Shown here one piece after another: positions 13,673 to 24,005 of a DNA stretch of 29,033 nucleotides. Every line of letters starts with the position of its first letter. Position 1 is the stretch's first letter. A model generated the notes under the pieces. It searched no databases and had not been told where the DNA came from. It saw only the letters and a program-made list of their open reading frames with translations. A program made the position numbers and the translations under genes. Source of the DNA: a virus; the IMG/VR virus record IMGVR_UViG_3300002144_000083, positions 1 through 29,033 of that record. The stretch is one strand, 5' to 3'.

Positions 13673-15495
13673 TGGCAACTACTATTAAGTCAACCAATTT
13701 AGACTTTACTGCAATAAAAAATAATTTAAAAACTTTTCTGGCGCAGAAGAGTGAATTTGCTGATTATAACTTTGAAGCCTCTGGATTATCCAATATCCTT
13801 GATGTTCTAGCATATAATACACACTACAATGGTCTCACTGCTAACTTTGCATTGAACGAATCGTTTCTTGGAACAGCACAGTTAAGAAGCTCTCTTGTCT
13901 CTCTTGCTGAGGGCATTGGGTATATACCGAAGTCTATGACTGCTTCGAGAGCTGTTGTTAACTTTTCTGTCAATCTGGCTAACGTAGTACCTCGGGCTTC
14001 AAATTTATCGCTTTCTCCTGGAGTATTATTCCAAAGTTCTATAGACGATATCGTTTATACATTTCAATCAAGAGAAACGGTAACTGCTATAGACGATGGC
14101 TCTGGCATATATCAATTTAGAACAGCAACTGGCTCGTCTAATATTACTCTTTATGAGGGCAACAGAAAAACTAAAACATTTATTGCTGATGTTTCTTCTC
14201 AAGATGCTCTCTATATTATTCCTGATCCTAACATGGACATTGATACCGCAATCGTTAGAGTATATGAAACAGCAACAACGTCTGCTTTTACTACATATCA
14301 AAACATCAAAACTGCGACTCTGATTAATTCTCAAACAGCATTATACATTTTAAAAGAATCCCCGAATGGGTATTTTGAACTATCGTTTGGTGATGGTGTA
14401 ACATTTGGTGTTACTCCAAGATCGGGGTATAAGATTGAAGTAGACTATCTATCGGTTAAAGGTTCTATTTCTAATGATGGAAGCATATTTACGCCAGTCT
14501 CTCTGATAAATGTTGGTGGTACCAATTATATTCTCACTTCTTCTACAGTCACAAATTCTTTTGGTGGTGATGAAAAAGAAGGCATCGAATCGATTAGAAC
14601 CAATGCACCATTTCAATACGCCACACAGAATAGAATGGTAACAGCAGCAGACTATTCATCATTGGTATTAAGAAACTTCTCAACACTAATTAAAGACATT
14701 AAATCTTTTGGTGGCGAAGATGCTCTTGAGCCAGAATATGGCGCTGTATATATGTCTATAGTATTTGAAGACGATGTTCCATCAAGCATTAAATTGACAA
14801 CTAAGACTAGTATTCAAGATCTTGTCAACCAATTATCAGTGGTATCGTTTAGACTTAAATTTATTGATCCTATTACCACATACATTGAAACAAATACATT
14901 CTTTCAATTTAATCCCAAACTCACAACTCTATCGCTAAATACTATTACTGATGCTGTTAGCAGTATTATTAGAAGTTATTTTACAAATAATACTGGACAG
15001 TTTGATCAAGCATATAGAAGATCAAATATACTTACCTTAGTTGACGAAGTTTCTCCTGCTGTACTATCTTCAAGAATGGAAGTAAAGATGCAGCAAAGAG
15101 TTATTCCTAGGCTGGATGCCCAGAACGATTTTACTTTAAGATATCCAGCATCTATTGCAGCGCCCGATGATAAAATCTATATTGTTAGCAGCACAGCATT
15201 TATTATTGCTGGTTTAACCTGTAAAATTAGGAACCAATTAAATAGTAATAAACTTCAAGTCGTAACACTAGATGGTATAACTGTAGTAGTAGATAATATA
15301 GGAAGTTATGAATCTGCTTCTGGCATCTTATCGATGGTAGGATTTACACCAAGCAGTATTGTTGGTGGAGTAAACTATATTAAGATCAGTGTATCTCCTG
15401 CTAATCAGAGCGCTATTGCTCCTATAAGACAAGATATTCTGGTGTTTGATGAAGATCCGTCATTCGCTTCCGCCGTAATCGTAACATCGACATAG
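13672..15495 (+). CDS. 6: gp6 baseplate wedge protein
   Basis: At 607 residues it is close to T4 gp6 (660). The N-terminus is diagnostic: IKSTNLDFTAIKNNLKTFL, then FEASGLSNILDVLAYNTHYN, NFALNESFLGTAQLRSSLVS and GYIPKSMTASRA, the conserved baseplate_J-like core. The middle has YFELSFGDGVTFGVTPRSGY (about 233-252) and the C-terminal half has YATQNRMVTAADYSSLVLRN, also typical. gp6 forms the interwedge ring of the baseplate and, with gp7 and gp25, the conserved core bundle. The gene is cotranscribed with gp25 and the next gene. Confidence 0.93.
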   Translation: MATTIKSTNLDFTAIKNNLKTFLAQKSEFADYNFEASGLSNILDVLAYNTHYNGLTANFALNESFLGTAQLRSSLVSLAEGIGYIPKSMTASRAVVNFSVNLANVVPRASNLSLSPGVLFQSSIDDIVYTFQSRETVTAIDDGSGIYQFRTATGSSNITLYEGNRKTKTFIADVSSQDALYIIPDPNMDIDTAIVRVYETATTSAFTTYQNIKTATLINSQTALYILKESPNGYFELSFGDGVTFGVTPRSGYKIEVDYLSVKGSISNDGSIFTPVSLINVGGTNYILTSSTVTNSFGGDEKEGIESIRTNAPFQYATQNRMVTAADYSSLVLRNFSTLIKDIKSFGGEDALEPEYGAVYMSIVFEDDVPSSIKLTTKTSIQDLVNQLSVVSFRLKFIDPITTYIETNTFFQFNPKLTTLSLNTITDAVSSIIRSYFTNNTGQFDQAYRRSNILTLVDEVSPAVLSSRMEVKMQQRVIPRLDAQNDFTLRYPASIAAPDDKIYIVSSTAFIIAGLTCKIRNQLNSNKLQVVTLDGITVVVDNIGSYESASGILSMVGFTPSSIVGGVNYIKISVSPANQSAIAPIRQDILVFDEDPSFASAVIVTST

Positions 15496-15502
15496 AAATA
15501 AT

Positions 15503-16483
15503 ATGACTAAAGATTACACTTTAAAAGATAATTTTCGTAGAGATTACTCATTTACTGACAATCATCAGATTGAGCAGGTACTACCTGATTATTTTAAAAC
15601 AGAATATCCAAATTTAATTAAACTATTAGAGTATTATTATCAATTTGAAGACTCAGATCAAGCTCCTAGTAGACTCATTCACGATATTATTACGAATAGA
15701 GATATCACTGCGGTAGATTTGACTTTACTTAGTTTTATTGAAGACGAACTTCTGTTGGGTCAATCATACTTTGAAGGGTTTGTCAATAAAAGAGCAGCGG
15801 CAAAATATTCAAATACCCTTTATAGATCTAAAGGTACTCTTTATTCTATTGAACAATTCTTTAGGACCTTCTTTGGCGTAACTCCTGATGTGAGATATAC
15901 TAAAGAAGATAGATTTATGGTTGGTGTTGACACATCTAGAATTGGTTCCGAATCTCAGAAGTTTCTGACTGATGATAAACTATATCAAGTATTCGCTATT
16001 CTAATCAAAACAAACATTCCTATCCAAACATGGAGGGAAGCATATAAACTATTTGTCCATCCAGCAGGTATGTATTTTGGTGGTCAAGTATTACTAGAAG
16101 GTATTGGAAATATTGGGTTTGCCCAACTAATGCCAGATTATATTAGAAGCGTTGACTATCCTGTTGTTCAAGGTGTTGCTACTCTTACACAAGTTCTCAC
16201 AACAACAGATCTTACTGGTATCGTAGACTCTGATGGCAGAGGCGTATACGGAAAACTTAGAATTGATCTCGCTTCAACTGTTAAAGCATATCAGAATATT
16301 CCTCTTGAAGAGATTGATCGTTATTATGATACAATCGCAGAATTCATTGGAACAAACTCTCCAACAATGGATGAAGACTCCGTTGTCGGTGATGCAAGGG
16401 TAGCCCGCTTTGATATGGCTCGTATTGAGTTTGATACGATGGATGAAGTTAAATACACTTGGTATGACTCAGATTCAGCGTGA
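15503..16483 (+). CDS. Baseplate wedge protein in gp7 position
   Basis: This 326-residue protein lies between gp6 and the gp10/gp8 genes, where T4 has gp7. It has an N-terminal helix region, EQVLPDYFKTEYPNLIKLLE then YYYQFEDSDQAPSRLIHDII, followed by DITAVDLTLLSFIEDELLLG and YRSKGTLYSIEQFFRTFFGV (about 109-128). This pattern is common in wedge proteins of marine T4-like phages and corresponds to the core-bundle-forming start of gp7. It is far shorter than T4 gp7 (1032), so the peripheral part of gp7 is absent or carried by another protein, perhaps the 1694-residue one. The C-terminus is acidic. Seven bases separate it from gp6. Confidence 0.75.
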   Translation: MTKDYTLKDNFRRDYSFTDNHQIEQVLPDYFKTEYPNLIKLLEYYYQFEDSDQAPSRLIHDIITNRDITAVDLTLLSFIEDELLLGQSYFEGFVNKRAAAKYSNTLYRSKGTLYSIEQFFRTFFGVTPDVRYTKEDRFMVGVDTSRIGSESQKFLTDDKLYQVFAILIKTNIPIQTWREAYKLFVHPAGMYFGGQVLLEGIGNIGFAQLMPDYIRSVDYPVVQGVATLTQVLTTTDLTGIVDSDGRGVYGKLRIDLASTVKAYQNIPLEEIDRYYDTIAEFIGTNSPTMDEDSVVGDARVARFDMARIEFDTMDEVKYTWYDSDSA

Positions 16484-16490
16484 AAATGAT

Positions 16491-16498
16491 TATAAATA
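16491..16498 (+). promoter_or_regulatory. T4-type late promoter before the gp10-like gene
   Basis: An exact TATAAATA begins seven bases after the preceding stop and ends 27 bases before the next ATG. This short intergenic space holds no other visible element. Confidence 0.8.
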
Positions 16499-16525
16499 TA
16501 ACTAATTAAAGATACAGGTTTAGCA

Positions 16526-17542
16526 ATGGCAAGACAGAATATTCATAAAGGTACTGTAGCGAATGACGGAACGGGCGATACGCTTCGTTCTGCCGCGGGT
16601 AAAATTAATGACAACTTTGTAGAACTGTACACTCTACTAGGCGGCGATAGCGCTCAAGTTACTCAAAACGTATCTCTGAGAGATAGTGGCGTTGCTTATT
16701 TTGGTGACACCAATAATACAATATTGGGATTCGTAGAAGGTAACTCCAGAACAGTTATTCTGTTACCTGATTCGGATGGTATTATTGTTACGACAATCGG
16801 TAATCAAACTCTTACAAATAAAATATTAACATCTGCAGTATTAACTACGCCACAGATTAATGATACGAGTGCTACACATCAATATATTTTTGCTCCTAAT
16901 GAACTAGTAGCTGATAGAACTATTACACTACCATTACTTACTACCAATGACACATTTGTATTCCAAGCGCATACTCAAACACTTACAAATAAAAGATTAG
17001 ATAGTGCCGAATTAAACACTCCAATTATTGTTGGTCATATTCTTGATGAGAATGAAGCTCAAATTATTCAAATTGATCCTAGTGCAAGTGCTGTTAATCA
17101 TATTAAGATTAGTAACTCAGCAACAGCTGGTATTCCTCAAATTGCATCCCATAGCGATGTTGACTCCGATGTTGGTCTTGGATTATCAGCAAAGAATGGC
17201 GGTCTAATTCACTTCCAAACAGGGTTACGTTATACAACAACCAATATTGTTTCTGATGCTCAAAATGTCAGACTAGATCGTCCTATGACGATTTTTAATG
17301 CTGGTGGTAATATTACTGCCGTTCTTGCTAATGGTCTTTATCCAGGGCACGCTATTATTATGGTGAATCAAGGTGTAGCAGATGTAACGATAACACCTGT
17401 TTCTTTGGCTCCAGCAACATCATTTACCCTTCGTCAAGAAGGTATTACTCAAGTTATTTGGTCAGGTAACGACTGGCACATACTAACAGCTAAACTTTTT
17501 GATTCGAGCGACCTAGACGCTCTTGTTTATGTAACCATATAA
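16526..17542 (+). CDS. gp10-type baseplate/fibre protein (gp9/gp10 N-terminal domain)
   Basis: The first 40 residues, with NIHKGTVANDGTGDTLR then KINDNFVELYTLLG, match the N-terminus of T4 gp10 (NINIGNVVDDGTGDYLR...KINENFDELYYELG) and, more loosely, gp9. In T4 this part anchors the protein to the wedge (gp7 and gp8). The remaining 300 residues are beta-rich and fibre-like, with two TLTNK motifs (NQTLTNKILTSAVLTTP and TQTLTNKRLDSAELNTP), a repeat common in marine phage fibres. It lacks the long C-terminal domains of T4 gp10 (602). It likely links fibres or pins to the wedge. It has its own late promoter and is followed 10 bases later by gp8. Confidence 0.78.
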   Translation: MARQNIHKGTVANDGTGDTLRSAAGKINDNFVELYTLLGGDSAQVTQNVSLRDSGVAYFGDTNNTILGFVEGNSRTVILLPDSDGIIVTTIGNQTLTNKILTSAVLTTPQINDTSATHQYIFAPNELVADRTITLPLLTTNDTFVFQAHTQTLTNKRLDSAELNTPIIVGHILDENEAQIIQIDPSASAVNHIKISNSATAGIPQIASHSDVDSDVGLGLSAKNGGLIHFQTGLRYTTTNIVSDAQNVRLDRPMTIFNAGGNITAVLANGLYPGHAIIMVNQGVADVTITPVSLAPATSFTLRQEGITQVIWSGNDWHILTAKLFDSSDLDALVYVTI

Positions 17543-17552
17543 GAGATATAAT

Positions 17553-18899
17553 ATGCCAGCAATTCTTACAGATAGATTTAAAAAAGAAGTTATACTAAGT
17601 CTTCAAGCGGACTTAGCTGATTCTGCCAATGACTATTATGTTGCTGTTGGTAGACCACTAGATTGGGATAGTGCTGATGTCGCACCAACTCCTGAAAATA
17701 GTATCAAAACAATAAGAGATGCTCAATTCAATATGATTTCTATAAAGAGCGTTGAAGCAAACTCTTTTGTTATTCCGAGATATAGTTGGTCACTTGGCGC
17801 AGTATATCAGAGTTATAATGATAATATTATTGGGCATCCATCAAATAGTTATTATGTTATTACAGACGAAAATCAAATTTATATTTGTCTTGAATCAGGT
17901 AAAAATACCGCAGGTCAACAAATTAGCTCTACGGTAAAACCAACAGGAACAACAACAGTTCCGTTTCAGACTGCAGATGGATATCGTTGGAAATTCTTAT
18001 ACTCGATTGGCGCTTTGAGATCATCACAATTTTTATCAGCTAACTATATGCCTGTTACAAAATTTGGAGCATTTGACTCAGCTGATGCCGCGGATCATGT
18101 TGAGCAAGTTGGTGTCCAAAATGCTGCTATACCTGGTCAAATTGTTGGCTATCAAATGATTAGCGGTGGTACAGGATATACGACAGTACCTACTGTTACT
18201 ATTATTGGTAATGGAACAGGGGCGAAAGCTGCAGCTACTATTAGTGGTGGCGCTGTATCAAAAATTAATGTAACGGATTCAGCTGGGTCGTTTACTTACG
18301 GAACAAATTACACATACGCTCATATTGAGATTACGGGCGGTAATGGTACTGGAGCATTAGGTCGACCTGTTGTTGGTCCAGTAGCTGGGTTTGGAGCAGA
18401 CCCGAGAGACGACTTAAAGTCAACAGCAATCATGTTTACTTCAAAACCAAATGGTAATGAAGGATCTAGTTGGGTTGTTGAAAATGACTTTAGACAAGTA
18501 ATGCTTGTTAAAAATATTAAAATTGCTGACTCTGATGCTAATTATGTTAGTGTTGTTGGCAATGCAATGAGAAGAATGCAGTTTAGTGCTATTTCTTCTG
18601 CGTTTACTGCAGATAAAACAATTCTCGGCAACACTTCATTAGCCAAAGCTTATGTCGTGAAATCTGATTCTGATGAAGTATGGTACATTCAAGATTCAAG
18701 CACACAGTTTAGACCATTTACTTCAGGAGAAACTGTAGAAGAATTGAATGGTAATGGCAGCGGTATATTGGAAACTATTACTTATGTAAAAGGTGATGTT
18801 GATTATAATACGGGTGAAGTAATGTATATAGATAATAGAGCAGCAATCCAAAGATCAGCCGATCAAACCGAAGATATTAAGATTATTATCCAACTTTAA
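17553..18899 (+). CDS. 8: gp8 baseplate wedge protein
   Basis: The 448-residue protein matches T4 gp8 (334) at both ends. Near the start are LTDRFKKEVILSLQADLADS, YYVAVGRPLDW and the helix IKTIRDAQFNMISIK, followed by VIPRYSWSLGAVYQ, NSYYVITDENQIYICLES and TADGYRWKFLYSIGALRSSQ. The end has GEVMYIDNRAAIQRSADQTE, equivalent to T4 GEMIYMENRPPIIMAMDQTE. gp8 dimerises and joins gp7 and gp10 in the wedge. The extra length lies in a Gly-rich beta insert (about residues 195-275) with ISGGTGYTTVPTVTIIGNGT and ITGGNGTGALG, a repeat type seen in marine phage gp8 proteins. Confidence 0.9.
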   Translation: MPAILTDRFKKEVILSLQADLADSANDYYVAVGRPLDWDSADVAPTPENSIKTIRDAQFNMISIKSVEANSFVIPRYSWSLGAVYQSYNDNIIGHPSNSYYVITDENQIYICLESGKNTAGQQISSTVKPTGTTTVPFQTADGYRWKFLYSIGALRSSQFLSANYMPVTKFGAFDSADAADHVEQVGVQNAAIPGQIVGYQMISGGTGYTTVPTVTIIGNGTGAKAAATISGGAVSKINVTDSAGSFTYGTNYTYAHIEITGGNGTGALGRPVVGPVAGFGADPRDDLKSTAIMFTSKPNGNEGSSWVVENDFRQVMLVKNIKIADSDANYVSVVGNAMRRMQFSAISSAFTADKTILGNTSLAKAYVVKSDSDEVWYIQDSSTQFRPFTSGETVEELNGNGSGILETITYVKGDVDYNTGEVMYIDNRAAIQRSADQTEDIKIIIQL

Positions 18900-18919
18900 T
18901 GGAATAATGGAAGACAAGT

Positions 18920-21900
18920 ATGACAAAAGCGTTTACATCAGAAATTTTTCAATCAACTTATAGAGATGATTATAGAGACAGTGATAATTATCACAGAGTG
19001 TTGTTTAATAGCGGGCGGGCTTTGCAAGCACGTGAACTTACACAACTTCAAACAATTATGCAAAAAGAACTTGGAAGACTCGGTAAACATATATTTCAAG
19101 AAGGCGCTGCTGTAAATCCAGGTGGTGTTACTGTTAATACCGAATATGAATTTGTAAAACTTGATACGACTGTCAATCAACTTCCTGCAACAATTACTGA
19201 TCTTGTTGGTGTTGAGTTTACGTCTGCTGGTTCAATCTCTTTCAGAGTTCTAGAAGTTGTCCCTGCGACCTTAAGTGATCCAGATACTCTTTACATCACA
19301 TATACTAATACTTCTAGTGGTACAAGTGGTACAGTTCCTATTAGAGTTGCTGCAGGCGACGGATTAAACGGTGGCGAATTTACTTTAACAGTACAATCAA
19401 CCAACACTGTTACTAATCCAGCAACAGGTCAAGGCTGTAGAGCATCTATTCATGGTGGAGATTTCTTCGCTAAAGATCATTTTGTTTTTGCATCAAGACA
19501 ATCTAAAATTATTTCAAAATATTCTAATAGACCAACTGTTAGTTTAGGATTTAAAGTAACCGAAGACATTATTACTTCTTCTGACACTAACGCTCTGTTT
19601 GACAATCAAGGCGCAACACCAAACTTGGCATCACCTGGTGCCGATAGATATAGAATTAAACTTACTATTGCAACCGGCAATGAAATTAATTCTGATGAGA
19701 ACTATATTGAAATTGCAAAAGTAGTAAACGGTTTAATCACATCACAAGTGACCGCCGTTGATAATTATAATCAGATTGATAATGTTCTTGCATTACGCAC
19801 AAAAGAAGAATCAGGCGACTATATCGTAAAACCATTTGAGTTATTGTTTGAAACTAATGACTCCGATATTTCAAGTCTTGATTTTATTCTTAGTTCTGGT
19901 ACCGCCTACGTAGATGGATATAGAGCCGCAACTACAGGCGATACTATTATTTCTGTTCCTAAACCACGTACTACCGCTTCTGCCAATAACCAAGTTGTTG
20001 CTGCTAACTACGGTAGCTATATTGTTGTGAGCGGCAAAGGTGGATCAAAAGGTATTCCAGACGTAAATACTTTCCAAGAAATGAATCTTCGTAGTGTTGC
20101 TACATACGGTGGTTCAACTATTGGTACAGCAAGAGTTCGACATGTTGAAGAAGATGGCGCAAACTATAGATTGTATTTGTTTAACATTCAAATGAATTCT
20201 GGGCAAAACTTTGCTGATGTAAAGTGTATTGGTGATAGTGCAACAGATTTCTGGAACCTAGTATTAGAGAACAGTAAAGCAGTTATTAAAGATGCTGCTA
20301 ACGGTGGTTTGTTATTCAATCTTCCTACTAATAGACCACAATCAATATCAGATATTTCATTAACTACTCAAAGACGTTTCTCTACACAAACAAATGCTAG
20401 TGGTGAAGCTACTATCTCTTTGACTGCAACAGGCGAAACTTTCTCAGATACAACACTGTGGACAATGGGCTCTACGGATTCAGATGTTGACATTAATGTA
20501 ATAGTTACTGGCGCAGGTTCTCAATCAGCAAATATTACAAACGCTGCACTAAGTCAAAATCCATATGAAGTTCTTGCTTATGTTAATAAATCGGCAGGTA
20601 TCGTAAGAACAAAAACAATTACTGAAAGAACACAAACTATTACTCCAGATGGTAGTGGCAACTGTACTTTAGATAAAGCAGACATTTACTCTTTCGAAGT
20701 CATTAAAGACACTGATTCGGATGGTGATAGCATCACAACTATCTATGAAATAGATAATGGTCAAAGAGATGATTATTATGATCTCGGCAAAATAAATCTT
20801 ATAGCGGGCAACTCTGCTCCTTCTTCTGTATATATCAAGTATAAGTATTTTGAGCATGGTGCTGGTGGTGATTTCTTTGCTGTAAACTCGTATACTGGCC
20901 AAGTTACATATGAAAATATCCCAAGCTTTACAAAATCTGATGGTTCAGTTGTTAATCTAAGAAACGTATTAGATTTTAGACCGGTTGTTAATAGTTCAGG
21001 TGATTTTGGCTCTGGCTCAAAAATCAACGAGTTGCCAAGACCTACCGATTTAATTACATTCGATGTAAACTATTATCAAGGTCAAGCAGCAAAAGTTGTA
21101 ATCACAACTGATGGTAAAATCAGAGTTGTAAGAGGTGCAGCTGATATTGTGCCTAGTTTACCTAAATCTCCAGAAAACTCATTAGACTTATTTAATGTTA
21201 TTATGAATCCTTATGTTCTGGATAATAATGATGTTAGTAGTGAGATGCTTACGTATAAAAGATTTACTATGGCAGACATTGGTAAAATGGAACAAAGGAT
21301 TTCGAAACTAGAAGAAGTTACTTCTTTATCATTGCTTGAACTAGAAACTTCACAATTTGATGTTTTTGACTCTGCAGGTTTAAGCAGAAACAAATCTGGT
21401 TTCTTTGTTGATAGTTTTAAAGATCAATATGGTTCTTTTGTGGCCTCTGCTGATTATAAAGCTTCTATTGATCCGTCGAGAAAACAACTAAGACCAATGT
21501 TCACAAACAGAAATACTAATCTGTATTACGATAGCGACAATCTCGGAAACTCTAATGTTGTTATCAAAGGCGATAATCTATATCTAAGTTATAACGAAGT
21601 TGGTTATATTGAAAACAACTATGTGACTGGTGTAGAGAATGTTAATCCGTTTTCTGTCGTTCTAAAAAGAGGCTTTATGGAGTTGTCTCCGACTTCTGAC
21701 GAATGGTTTGAAACAGAATATGTTGAACCAATCGTCGTAGATGGTGGTTTTGCTCAAGGCAATGTCAACGGCAGAATTTGGGATGACTGGAGCTTTAACT
21801 GGTCTGGTGCGGAAAACATTTCGTCGGGTGAAGTTCTTGGTGATACTCTCACGGGTGCAACTCAACAAGGCAATGCTGTTAGAACAGGTAATACAACAAC

Positions 21901-24004
21901 AACTCCACAATTCAGAACAGATCAGTCTGTAAAAGTAGAAGGTCTTAGAACAAGAACTGACTGGATTGACGAAGAAGGCGTTGAAGTTAACCGCACATTT
22001 ATTCCTTTTATGCGAACACGTAAAATCTTTTTCCGTGCTCAAGGTTTAAAACCAAATACAAGACACTATCCTTTCTTTGCTAATAAGGATGTAGCTAACT
22101 GGATCAAACAAGAATCGTTTAGAAGAATTTCGACACTTGATTCTGATTACTCAACTGGGTATAATGACTTAACTCAACATCCGAATGTTCCTACAGCTAC
22201 ACTACTCACAAATGGTGAAGGCAGATTGGAAGGTTCTTTCTTCTTGCCTAATACCAATAATATTAAATTTCAGTCTGGTGATAGAACATTTACGCTTATT
22301 GATATTAGTGCTCTTAATGAAGAGAACTGCACATCTCTTGCTTCGGCAAAATATTATGCTCAAGGCGTAACAATCCATAGACAACAAACTGTTCTTTCTA
22401 CACGACTTGTTGATCTTGTTGTTACTCAGAATAGAGTTCAACTAGAAAGCTTAGTGCAAACCGTACCAGCCGGCGGTGGTAAAGATCCATTAGCACAATC
22501 GTTTATTGTTGAAGAAACTTCTGGAGTGTTTATCACGAGCATTAATGTTAGATTTAAAACAAAACCAGCAGAAGGTTCAACTCCTGTAGTTGCTCAACTA
22601 AGACCTATTGTGAACGGTGTGCCTTCAGCTACTTCTTTTGTTCCAGGCTCAACAGTATTTAAATCACCAGATGCGATTATAACATCTGATGATGGCACAT
22701 CTATTACCACATTCACATTTGATGAGCCAGTATATCTAACTGGCGAAGAAGAATTTGCTATTGTTCTTTTGTCTGACTCTAACGAGTATAATGTATATGT
22801 CGCAGAAGCTGGAGAATTCTTATTGGGTTCAACAGAGAGAAGACTTACCAAACAAGCAACTCTAGGGTCATTGTTTAAATCGCAAAATGGTAGAACATGG
22901 GAACCAGACCAAACTAAAGACCTGACATTTTCTTTACTTAGAGCAGACTTTATTACAAGTGGTTCTGCTATTGTAGAAAATAGTTCTCCTTCAATGATCA
23001 ACGTATCTAATAATATTACTACCACAACATCATCTGCTACAGTAAGAATGCGAATTCAAGACCACGGTTTTATTATTGGGGACGATTTCTTGATTGAGAG
23101 CGCTTCCACAGTAGGTGGTATTGCTGCTAATAATATTAATGGTGTTAGAACAGTAACAGCTATTGACGGAGACAATCTTCAGTTTGTTGCGGGAACTGCA
23201 GCTACATCTTCAACTACTGGTGGCGGAAGCTTCAGAGTTGAAAGACAGAATATGTTTGAAACTATGTTGATCAAAGTAGAAAATATTCTACCACCCGCAA
23301 CAAACATTTCAGTATCTGGCAAATTGACTTCAGGTAAATCTTTAGCTGGATCTGAAACTGCTTATCAAAAAGAAACAACTTACAAGACATATCCTGTAAA
23401 TAGAAACATATATCTACAAACACCAAAACTTCTTTCGACAAAAAGAAATGCTGATGGTAATCTAGGCGCTAATGTAAGATCTTCTACATTCAAAATTGAT
23501 TTTGCTACAGCATCTAGTTTAGTTTCTCCTGTTGTAGATATCCAAAGAACTTCAGTTTCTACTATTCATAATAGAATTGATAAACAAGTAGCATCTGGTA
23601 CAGGAGGTAATATCCCATTATCATTTGTTGCAGAAACAAATGCTAGAGGTGGTTCTTCACTCGCTAAACATCTTACTAAGCCTGTGACACTTGCTGAAAA
23701 AGCAAGAGGGTTAAAAATTATGTTGAGTGCCAATAAACCTTCATCTTGTTCGTTTGATGTTTATTATCGTACTAACAATGCAGGTAGATTACTAGATCAA
23801 GAATATGTTCTGATTGAACCAGAAGCTTCAATGCCTTCTGATGATAATCCAACCATATATAGAGACTATAGATATCTTCCAGGCGGCATTGGTGGTAATT
23901 TGATTGACTTTGATCAATTTCAAGTTAAGATTGTTATGAAATCATCAAATAGTTCTAAAGTACCAAAGTTCGGAGATCTAAGAGTGATTGCGTTGACGGT
24001 ATGA
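18920..24004 (+). CDS. Very large virion structural protein with DUF4815-type N-terminus
   Basis: This 1694-residue protein is the largest gene in the window. The N-terminus (YRDDYRDSDNYHRVLFNSGR, ALQARELTQLQTIMQKELGR, LGKHIFQEGAAVNPGG) is the signature of the DUF4815 family found in marine T4-like structural proteins. The middle holds a YKYFEHGAGGDFFAVNSYTG type block and short helices with MADIGKMEQRISKLEEVTSL (about 783-802, a probable coiled coil). Later parts are beta-rich, including FVEPIVVDGG-like and ALSQNPYEVLAYV strands, an RTRKIFFRAQGLKPNTRHYP segment, and KDPLAQSFIVEETSGVFITS near residue 1190. No enzymatic motif is seen. Position after gp8 suggests a baseplate-periphery or proximal fibre component, perhaps covering functions of the missing outer gp7 part. 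Role is inferred from context. Confidence 0.8.
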   Translation: MTKAFTSEIFQSTYRDDYRDSDNYHRVLFNSGRALQARELTQLQTIMQKELGRLGKHIFQEGAAVNPGGVTVNTEYEFVKLDTTVNQLPATITDLVGVEFTSAGSISFRVLEVVPATLSDPDTLYITYTNTSSGTSGTVPIRVAAGDGLNGGEFTLTVQSTNTVTNPATGQGCRASIHGGDFFAKDHFVFASRQSKIISKYSNRPTVSLGFKVTEDIITSSDTNALFDNQGATPNLASPGADRYRIKLTIATGNEINSDENYIEIAKVVNGLITSQVTAVDNYNQIDNVLALRTKEESGDYIVKPFELLFETNDSDISSLDFILSSGTAYVDGYRAATTGDTIISVPKPRTTASANNQVVAANYGSYIVVSGKGGSKGIPDVNTFQEMNLRSVATYGGSTIGTARVRHVEEDGANYRLYLFNIQMNSGQNFADVKCIGDSATDFWNLVLENSKAVIKDAANGGLLFNLPTNRPQSISDISLTTQRRFSTQTNASGEATISLTATGETFSDTTLWTMGSTDSDVDINVIVTGAGSQSANITNAALSQNPYEVLAYVNKSAGIVRTKTITERTQTITPDGSGNCTLDKADIYSFEVIKDTDSDGDSITTIYEIDNGQRDDYYDLGKINLIAGNSAPSSVYIKYKYFEHGAGGDFFAVNSYTGQVTYENIPSFTKSDGSVVNLRNVLDFRPVVNSSGDFGSGSKINELPRPTDLITFDVNYYQGQAAKVVITTDGKIRVVRGAADIVPSLPKSPENSLDLFNVIMNPYVLDNNDVSSEMLTYKRFTMADIGKMEQRISKLEEVTSLSLLELETSQFDVFDSAGLSRNKSGFFVDSFKDQYGSFVASADYKASIDPSRKQLRPMFTNRNTNLYYDSDNLGNSNVVIKGDNLYLSYNEVGYIENNYVTGVENVNPFSVVLKRGFMELSPTSDEWFETEYVEPIVVDGGFAQGNVNGRIWDDWSFNWSGAENISSGEVLGDTLTGATQQGNAVRTGNTTTTPQFRTDQSVKVEGLRTRTDWIDEEGVEVNRTFIPFMRTRKIFFRAQGLKPNTRHYPFFANKDVANWIKQESFRRISTLDSDYSTGYNDLTQHPNVPTATLLTNGEGRLEGSFFLPNTNNIKFQSGDRTFTLIDISALNEENCTSLASAKYYAQGVTIHRQQTVLSTRLVDLVVTQNRVQLESLVQTVPAGGGKDPLAQSFIVEETSGVFITSINVRFKTKPAEGSTPVVAQLRPIVNGVPSATSFVPGSTVFKSPDAIITSDDGTSITTFTFDEPVYLTGEEEFAIVLLSDSNEYNVYVAEAGEFLLGSTERRLTKQATLGSLFKSQNGRTWEPDQTKDLTFSLLRADFITSGSAIVENSSPSMINVSNNITTTTSSATVRMRIQDHGFIIGDDFLIESASTVGGIAANNINGVRTVTAIDGDNLQFVAGTAATSSTTGGGSFRVERQNMFETMLIKVENILPPATNISVSGKLTSGKSLAGSETAYQKETTYKTYPVNRNIYLQTPKLLSTKRNADGNLGANVRSSTFKIDFATASSLVSPVVDIQRTSVSTIHNRIDKQVASGTGGNIPLSFVAETNARGGSSLAKHLTKPVTLAEKARGLKIMLSANKPSSCSFDVYYRTNNAGRLLDQEYVLIEPEASMPSDDNPTIYRDYRYLPGGIGGNLIDFDQFQVKIVMKSSNSSKVPKFGDLRVIALTV

Positions 24005-24005
24005 T

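Noticed and set aside
22594-23025. A 143-codon minus-strand frame inside the 1694-residue gene
   Set aside because: It is an antisense shadow; the plus-strand frame is continuous and typical of a structural protein.
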